A DNA stretch of 10,120 nucleotides from JBBITW01 sp037440525 (lineage in GTDB: Bacteria; Desulfobacterota; BSN033; UBA1163): the NCBI GenBank assembly GCA_037440525.1, contig JBBITW010000134.1:1-10120 (forward strand), written 5' to 3'. A program made the position numbers and the translations under genes. Below, in pieces: positions 5,962-10,120 of this stretch (position 1 is the stretch's first letter; each line of letters begins with the position of its first letter). The notes beneath the pieces were generated by a model. That model saw only the letters and a list, made by a program, of their open reading frames with translations, was not told where the DNA came from and searched no databases.

Positions 5962-6834
5962 ATGAAAAGAGTTGGTATCATTTCAAAACAGAACAAACCT
6001 GAGGCAATAGCCCTTACCTCTGATCTAACGAAATGGTTAAGAGATAAAAAGATAGAGGTGTATATAGAAGATGAGATAAAAAAAATTTTCTTACCCTCCC
6101 TCTCTGAACCTAATTTAAATTGTCTCCCAAGGGATGAGATTCCAAAAAATGTGGAGATGATAATAGTCCTTGGTGGAGATGGCACCCTTCTGAGCGTTGC
6201 TCGATTAGTAGGAGGTCATGACGTCTCAATTCTTGGAGTGAATTTAGGTGGTCTTGGTTTTTTAACAGAGATTACACTCGAAGAGATATACCTTGTCCTG
6301 GAGAGGATTTTTCAAGATGATTTTACAATAGAAGAAAGGGTCTTGCTCAATGCCTCGGTGATCCGCAGGGAAGAGAGGGTTGCAGAGTATACAGTTTTAA
6401 ACGATGCGGTCATTAACAAAGGGGCCTTAGCACGTATTATTGATATCGAGACCACCATTGATGGAGAATATCTGACAACATTTAAATCTGATGGCCTCAT
6501 TATTTCAACACCAACAGGTTCAACTGCTTACAATCTTTCAGCCGGAGGACCAATTGTCTATCCTTCTCTTCACTGTATTATTATAACTCCAATCTGCCCC
6601 CATACATTGACCAATCGTCCAATCATGATCCCGGATGATGTGGTGATCCAGAGCACTCTTAAGACGAAGCAACAGGAGGTTCTTCTGACACTGGATGGAC
6701 AGCAGGGATTCGCCTTAGAATATGGAGATGTTATAGAGGTAAAAAAATCTAAGGGTCGGATTCGCTTGATCAAATCCCCCTACCGCCATTATTTTGAGTT
6801 ATTGAGAGAAAAACTAAAATGGGGAGAACGCTAA
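5962..6834 (+). CDS. nadK: NAD kinase
   Basis: This protein of 290 residues (291 from the ATG one codon upstream) phosphorylates NAD to NADP using ATP or polyphosphate in the cytoplasm. Family motifs are intact: GGDG (71-74) with the catalytic Asp, GVNLGGLGFL (92-101), NDAV (147-150), the long conserved TPTGSTAYNLSAGGP (183-197), and LDGQ near 244-247. Two ATG codons stand side by side at 5959 and 5962. GAGG at 5952-5955 is 6 bases from the second but only 3 from the first, so 5962 is preferred. recN starts 29 bases after the stop, an arrangement also seen in other bacteria including E. coli. Length and motifs are ordinary. Confidence 0.95.
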   Translation: MKRVGIISKQNKPEAIALTSDLTKWLRDKKIEVYIEDEIKKIFLPSLSEPNLNCLPRDEIPKNVEMIIVLGGDGTLLSVARLVGGHDVSILGVNLGGLGFLTEITLEEIYLVLERIFQDDFTIEERVLLNASVIRREERVAEYTVLNDAVINKGALARIIDIETTIDGEYLTTFKSDGLIISTPTGSTAYNLSAGGPIVYPSLHCIIITPICPHTLTNRPIMIPDDVVIQSTLKTKQQEVLLTLDGQQGFALEYGDVIEVKKSKGRIRLIKSPYRHYFELLREKLKWGER

Positions 6835-6863
6835 TCCTAATTCTTAAATCATAATTTTGGTTT

Positions 6864-8540
6864 ATGCTGCAGGAACTGAGGATTAAAAACTTTGCGATTA
6901 TCGATGAACTGAGCCTATCTTTCTCCAGAGGGCTGAATATAATTACAGGAGAAACAGGGGCAGGAAAGTCAATAATTCTCAATGCAGTTCACCTTCTCTT
7001 GGGGGATAAGGCAACGGAGGAGATGATCAGGACTTCAGAAGAGGAGGCAATGGTTGAGGCATTATTTGACATCTCTAAGAATTCGGAAGTAAAGGATAGG
7101 TTAAAGGAGAGATTCCCGAAATTAAGCAGTATGGATGAGGAGTGTTTCATCATCAGAAGGGTGATATCACGCTCGGGAAGAGGAAGGGTGATGATAAATG
7201 AAAACATTACAACCCTAAGCATGCTTTCTGAGATAGGTGAAAGGCTTTTGAGCATTTATGGACAACATGAGCATCAGAGCCTTCAGAGGGTTGAAACCCA
7301 CATCGATATCCTTGATGAATTTGGTGGATTACTCGCTCTTCGAGGACAATTTCAAAAACAGTTTGAAAAATTTATCTCCCTCAGTGATGAGATTAGAAGG
7401 ATAAAAGAGGAAAGGGAAAAGAGAGAGAAGGAACATGAGCTGATGAGATTTCAGTTAAGAGAGATTGAAGCCTCAAGGTTAACGATGGGAGAGGAGGAGT
7501 CTTTAAGGGAAGAAAGAAAGATTCTCCTAAACGCAAAGAGATTGATGGAATTTTCAAATCTTTCGGAAGAGATCCTTTATTCAGAAAGAGGTTCAGCCCT
7601 CGAGAAGATCCAGTCCGTCCTCAAGCAGGGGCAGGAATTGGCCTCTATCGATCTCTCTATCTCGGATATAATAAAAACTCTGGAGAATGCGTCGATTCAG
7701 TTGGAGGAGGCCATTATTCTATTAAGAAATTATTCTGAAAGGATTGAGTCAAATCCACAAAGGCTCGAAGAGATTGATAGCAGGTTAATGGAGATTGAAG
7801 GCCTGAAGAGGAAATATGGTCCCACGATAGATGATATATTTTTGTATAAAAAGAAGATTGAGGAAGAGATAAGGTCTTTTGATTCAAGTGAAGGAAGGCT
7901 CTCACAGCTTGAAGGAATTCTGCAGTCCATTCAGGGTGAGGTTTTTGCCCTTGCGAGGAAACTCTCGTGGGAGAGGAATAGAGTTGCATTGGAATTGAAG
8001 AGATTCGTAGAGAGGGAGCTTGGGTCATTGGGGATGAAGAAGACAACCTTCAAGGTGTTAATAGAGGAGGCCCCTCTATCACCTAAAGGGATGGATCGGG
8101 TGGAATTTCTTATCTCTCCAAATATAGGAGAGGAGGTAAAACCTCTTGCCAAAATTGCCTCAGGAGGAGAACTCTCAAGGATTATGTTAGCAATTAAGAA
8201 GATATTGGCCAATGTAGGCGAGAGGCAGGTCCTTATCTTTGATGAAGTGGATTCGGGGATTGGAGGTGCCATTGCAGAGGTTGTTGGGAGAAAATTGAAA
8301 GAGCTCTCCAGGCACCATCAGGTCATCTGTGTTACCCATCTTCCTCAAATTGCATGTTATGCAGATACTCATCATAGTGTAAGAAAGGAGATACGTTCGG
8401 GTAGAACTGTTACCATGGTCCATAAATTAGAAAAGGAGGCAGTTATTGATGAGATAGCGAGGATGCTCGGTGGGGTAAAGGTAACAGAAAAGACAAGAGA
8501 CCATGCAAAGGAGATGATTGAGTATGCAAAAAGACTGTGA
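6864..8540 (+). CDS. recN: DNA repair protein RecN
   Basis: This 558-residue SMC-like ATPase acts in double-strand break repair. The N-terminal nucleotide-binding half has Walker A GETGAGKS (29-36) and the conserved YGQHEHQ (132-138). A charged Glu/Lys/Arg-rich central region (about 160-365) should form the coiled-coil arms. The C-terminal half has the ABC-type signature ASGGELSR (432-439), Walker B VLIFDE (456-461) and the THLPQIA loop (491-497), then the RecN-typical IARMLGG (531-537). It is complete and close to the usual family length. No clear Shine-Dalgarno sequence precedes the ATG at 6864; translation may be coupled to nadK, which ends 29 bases earlier. No LexA-like operator was recognised nearby. 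Confidence 0.96.
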   Translation: MLQELRIKNFAIIDELSLSFSRGLNIITGETGAGKSIILNAVHLLLGDKATEEMIRTSEEEAMVEALFDISKNSEVKDRLKERFPKLSSMDEECFIIRRVISRSGRGRVMINENITTLSMLSEIGERLLSIYGQHEHQSLQRVETHIDILDEFGGLLALRGQFQKQFEKFISLSDEIRRIKEEREKREKEHELMRFQLREIEASRLTMGEEESLREERKILLNAKRLMEFSNLSEEILYSERGSALEKIQSVLKQGQELASIDLSISDIIKTLENASIQLEEAIILLRNYSERIESNPQRLEEIDSRLMEIEGLKRKYGPTIDDIFLYKKKIEEEIRSFDSSEGRLSQLEGILQSIQGEVFALARKLSWERNRVALELKRFVERELGSLGMKKTTFKVLIEEAPLSPKGMDRVEFLISPNIGEEVKPLAKIASGGELSRIMLAIKKILANVGERQVLIFDEVDSGIGGAIAEVVGRKLKELSRHHQVICVTHLPQIACYADTHHSVRKEIRSGRTVTMVHKLEKEAVIDEIARMLGGVKVTEKTRDHAKEMIEYAKRL

Positions 8541-8541
8541 T

Positions 8542-8628
8542 ATGGCAGGGATATTCAATTATGAATTTGATATTAAGAAGTCAAAAATGCTATTGTCCAT
8601 TACCATCACTGAAAGGGGAGAGGGATGA
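8542..8628 (+). CDS. Possible 28-codon micro-ORF between recN and the GNAT gene
   Basis: An ATG begins 1 base after the recN stop codon. The frame stays open for 28 codons and stops at a TGA that overlaps the next gene's start (ATGA at 8625-8628). The peptide starts MAGIFNYEFD and is mixed in charge, with no membrane segment or Cys motif. I recognise no family. It lacks its own ribosome binding site, so it would rely on re-initiation after recN. The tight spacing on both sides is suggestive, but 28 codons can remain open by chance. It could also be just a leader carrying the acetyltransferase binding site. Confidence 0.3.
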   Translation: MAGIFNYEFDIKKSKMLLSITITERGEG

Positions 8629-9077
8629 TTAGAAAGGCCATCTTAAAAGATGTGAAGGATATACAGGAATTGATTAAGCTTTATTCAAGCCGAGGGGATA
8701 TTCTCCCGCGGTCACTCAGTGAACTTTATGACCAGCTGAGAGATTTCTTTGTATATACTCAGAATAGAAAGGTAATAGGTATCTGTGCCCTCCATATCTG
8801 CTGGGAGGATCTGGCAGAGATTAGGTCATTAGCTGTCAGAGCGGAGGCAAGAAATAGAGGGATTGGTGCAAGGCTTGTTCGGGCCTGTCTGGGTGAGTGT
8901 AAAGCTCTGGGTATAAAGAAGATTTTTGCCTTGACCTACAAGCCAGATTTTTTTGAGAGATTTGGATTCAAGATAGTGGACAAGACAGCACTTCCCCATA
9001 AGATCTGGGCAGATTGTATGAAATGTGTGAAATTTCCGGACTGTGACGAGGTGGCGATGATTAAGGAGATGAAATAA
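8625..9077 (+). CDS. argA: GNAT acetyltransferase, short N-acetylglutamate synthase type
   Basis: This 150-residue GNAT-fold protein resembles the short ArgA type that acetylates glutamate with acetyl-CoA, the first step of arginine synthesis, without the kinase-like domain of classical ArgA. The acetyl-CoA loop is R76-N-R-G-I-G-A82 after the strand EIRSLAV (65-71). LPRSLSELYD (27-36), ALHICWEDLAEIRSLAV (55-71) and FALTYKPDFFERFGF (101-115) match what I recall of this subfamily. A C-terminal CxxC-x5-C motif (C131, C134, C140; FPDCDE) is also typical of it. GGGGAGAGGG stands directly before the ATG. No other arginine gene is in the window, so a different acyl acceptor is possible. The gene follows recN on the same strand, with the possible micro-ORF between. 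Confidence 0.8.
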   Translation: MIRKAILKDVKDIQELIKLYSSRGDILPRSLSELYDQLRDFFVYTQNRKVIGICALHICWEDLAEIRSLAVRAEARNRGIGARLVRACLGECKALGIKKIFALTYKPDFFERFGFKIVDKTALPHKIWADCMKCVKFPDCDEVAMIKEMK

Positions 9078-9108
9078 AATGAGATACAGGATAACGCAAT
9101 AACGGTAG

Positions 9109-9138
9109 GTGATATAGGGGAAGAATCACTCAATTTTT
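9109..9138 (+). terminator. Weak candidate terminator after the GNAT gene
   Basis: A short stem GTGAT/ATCAC (9109-9113 with 9125-9129) is followed by CAA and a run of five T at 9134-9138. The stem is only 5 bp and AT-rich, so this is a weak candidate. It lies between the convergent GNAT and thiF genes, where a terminator would be expected. Confidence 0.25.
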
Positions 9139-9149
9139 CATCATTACCT

Positions 9150-9977
9150 TCAATCCTCTTCTCCCAAAAGGATTCTCAATACTTGATTGGCCTGATGATG
9201 TGCAGCAATTCCAACCCTCGGGGACATCAATCCTACCCCGGGCCGTGCAGGGGTTTTCTGATCCCCAATGATAAAAATCTTGGAGGAGAATCGAACTGTT
9301 TTGATTTCGTTATTATTCCCGTAACCTGCAACACCTGAGGCGGCAACTATATACTTCTCTGGCATCTTCTCTGATACAACATTTATAAGCATTGCCTTTT
9401 CTTCAGCCCTATCAAAGGCCTCAACAATCACATGAGCATCTTTAAAGATTCTCTCCAGATTATCTGGATTTAATCTTTCATTATATGTTTTAACATTTAC
9501 ATATGGGTTGATTATGGAGATATTCTCCTTGAGGGCATCTACCTTATACATTCCTATCTGATGGATAAAATATTGTTGTCTATTTAGATTGGATGGTTCA
9601 ACAATATCAAAATCTACCAATATGAGAGATCCTATACCTAATCGGGCTAAGGCAACTGCCACAGTTGAGCCAAGACCACCAAGCCCGGCTATTCCTACTA
9701 CAGAGCTTTTTATCTTCATGTGAAGTTTAGGTGTATGCCTTGCCATCATTAAATATTCAAGTTCTTCAGAAGAAGGGGGTTCCACTTTCTTGATAAAGAT
9801 TATTTCATCTCCATTCTGGAGGGCTTGATTTGTAGTGATTGGGAAACCATTTAGGATGATTAAATCTGCATTGGGCTTAAACCGATCCTTTAACTCAAAG
9901 ATGGTGGTAAGGGATGCAATGGTGAGTTCTTTTTCATTTACCTTGATTTGAATATCTTTTGAATTGAGGTTTTTCAT
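9150..9977 (-). CDS. thiF: ThiF-family E1-like adenylyltransferase with fused ThiS-like domain
   Basis: Residues 8-65 form a ThiS/MoaD-like ubiquitin fold (ILNGFPI at 41-47, NGDEIIFIKK at 55-64). Residues 90-275 are a ThiF/MoeB-type Rossmann domain that would adenylate the C-terminus of a sulfur carrier for thiazole synthesis. ATP-binding features are GLGGLGS (98-104), DFDIVEPSNLNRQQ (122-135), K145 and D189. The conserved AASGVAGYG (212-220) and PRVGIAAHHQANQVLR (253-268) agree with the shorter 'family 2' ThiF. The ThiS-like part lacks the terminal GG needed for adenylation and reads KKVEPP instead. The protein has no cysteine at all, hence no zinc CxxC pairs and no persulfide Cys. A TGA lies in frame 6 bases before the ATG, which fixes the start. 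No other thi gene is present, so the pathway is inferred. Confidence 0.85.
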   Translation of the reverse strand: MKNLNSKDIQIKVNEKELTIASLTTIFELKDRFKPNADLIILNGFPITTNQALQNGDEIIFIKKVEPPSSEELEYLMMARHTPKLHMKIKSSVVGIAGLGGLGSTVAVALARLGIGSLILVDFDIVEPSNLNRQQYFIHQIGMYKVDALKENISIINPYVNVKTYNERLNPDNLERIFKDAHVIVEAFDRAEEKAMLINVVSEKMPEKYIVAASGVAGYGNNNEIKTVRFSSKIFIIGDQKTPARPGVGLMSPRVGIAAHHQANQVLRILLGEED

Positions 9978-9983
9978 ACCTCA

Positions 9984-10012
9984 AGATTAAACAAGGATAA
10001 TCTTATTGTCAA
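9984..10012 (-). promoter_or_regulatory. Sigma70-like promoter of thiF, possibly leaderless
   Basis: On the minus strand TTGACA (10007-10012) is followed after 17 bp by TAATCT (9984-9989), which keeps the key T, A and final T of the -10 box. The -10 ends 6 bases before the ATG at 9977, so transcription would start at or next to the start codon. The only Shine-Dalgarno-like sequence (TGAGGT) abuts the ATG and is badly spaced. Confidence 0.5.
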
Positions 10013-10030
10013 TAGATTTAAGACGAGATA

Positions 10031-10099
10031 TGATATTATTGAGAGTTCTGAAAAAGTCCAGAAATGACTGGGGAGGTAGGGTTCCAAACCCTTCGAATG
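10031..10099. repeat. Dispersed hairpin element, copy 3 (inverted, one arm seen)
   Basis: Positions 10066-10099, starting GACTGGGGAGGTAGGG, are the exact reverse complement of 5790-5823. The preceding 10031-10065, with GAGAGTTCTGAAAAAGTC, resembles the flanks at 142-163 and 5824-5848. The second arm found in copy 2 does not follow in the last 21 bases, so this copy is either a half-element or continues beyond the window. Confidence 0.7.
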
Positions 10100-10120
10100 G
10101 GGACATTGAGAAGTAAATTG

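Noticed and set aside
5844..6185. 113-codon minus-strand frame over the nadK start
   Set aside because: It overlaps the well-supported NAD kinase and its upstream region and has no recognisable domain or ribosome binding site.
7714..8272. Minus-strand frames inside recN
   Set aside because: Complements of the charged coiled-coil codons of RecN; Ser/Leu/Ile-rich without motifs.
9079..9102. Seven-codon ORF after the GNAT gene
   Set aside because: Too short, no ribosome binding site, and nothing recognisable in a frameshifted continuation, which only runs antisense to thiF.
1..10120. tRNA, rRNA, riboswitch or phage attachment site
   Set aside because: No cloverleaf, rRNA core sequence, TPP (thi-box) pattern before thiF or integrase gene was seen on either strand.

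Overview
The window looks like a piece of a moderately AT-rich, anaerobic, Gram-negative-type bacterial chromosome, probably from a metagenome assembly, since it carries a 100-N scaffold gap. A tungsten-type aldehyde:ferredoxin oxidoreductase, a thiolase paired with a DUF35 zinc-ribbon protein, a short ArgA-type acetyltransferase and dense intergenic palindromic repeats would suit a deltaproteobacterial (Desulfobacterota-like) or similar anaerobe. That lineage guess is inference and is weakly supported.

Layout. Positions 1-229 hold repeat sequence and a promoter candidate. Positions 230-2331 (+) carry a 51-residue two-CxxC zinc-ribbon protein followed by an AOR-family tungstoenzyme with its cofactor motifs intact; the two look like one operon. 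Positions 2332-2673 hold a perfect 13-bp hairpin, a scaffold gap flanked by an identical 55-bp sequence on both sides, and a heptamer repeat array. Positions 2674-5362 (-) form an acyl-CoA operon, transcribed hbd (3-hydroxyacyl-CoA dehydrogenase), then thiolase, then DUF35 protein, from a good sigma70-like promoter at 5434-5460. Positions 5363-5958 have no gene but contain that promoter, REP-like palindromes, a 75-bp hairpin element and a second promoter candidate. Positions 5962-9077 (+) form a compact run: NAD kinase, RecN, a possible 28-codon ORF and an N-acetylglutamate synthase-like GNAT protein. Positions 9150-9977 (-) encode a ThiF-type E1-like protein with a fused ThiS-like domain. The window ends in another copy of the hairpin element.

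How the genes work together. The minus-strand operon would carry out the last two beta-oxidation steps: oxidation of a 3-hydroxyacyl-CoA, then thiolytic cleavage, with the DUF35 subunit probably part of the thiolase complex (as in BbsAB-type and archaeal thiolase complexes). The AOR could exchange aldehydes and carboxylic acids using ferredoxin, but its substrate cannot be read from the sequence. nadK-recN is a familiar bacterial gene pair. I see no convincing novel defence or mobile system. The most unusual items are the zinc-ribbon/AOR pair, the cysteine-free ThiS-ThiF fusion whose promoter implies a leaderless mRNA, the micro-ORF wedged between recN and the acetyltransferase gene, and three families of intergenic repeats.
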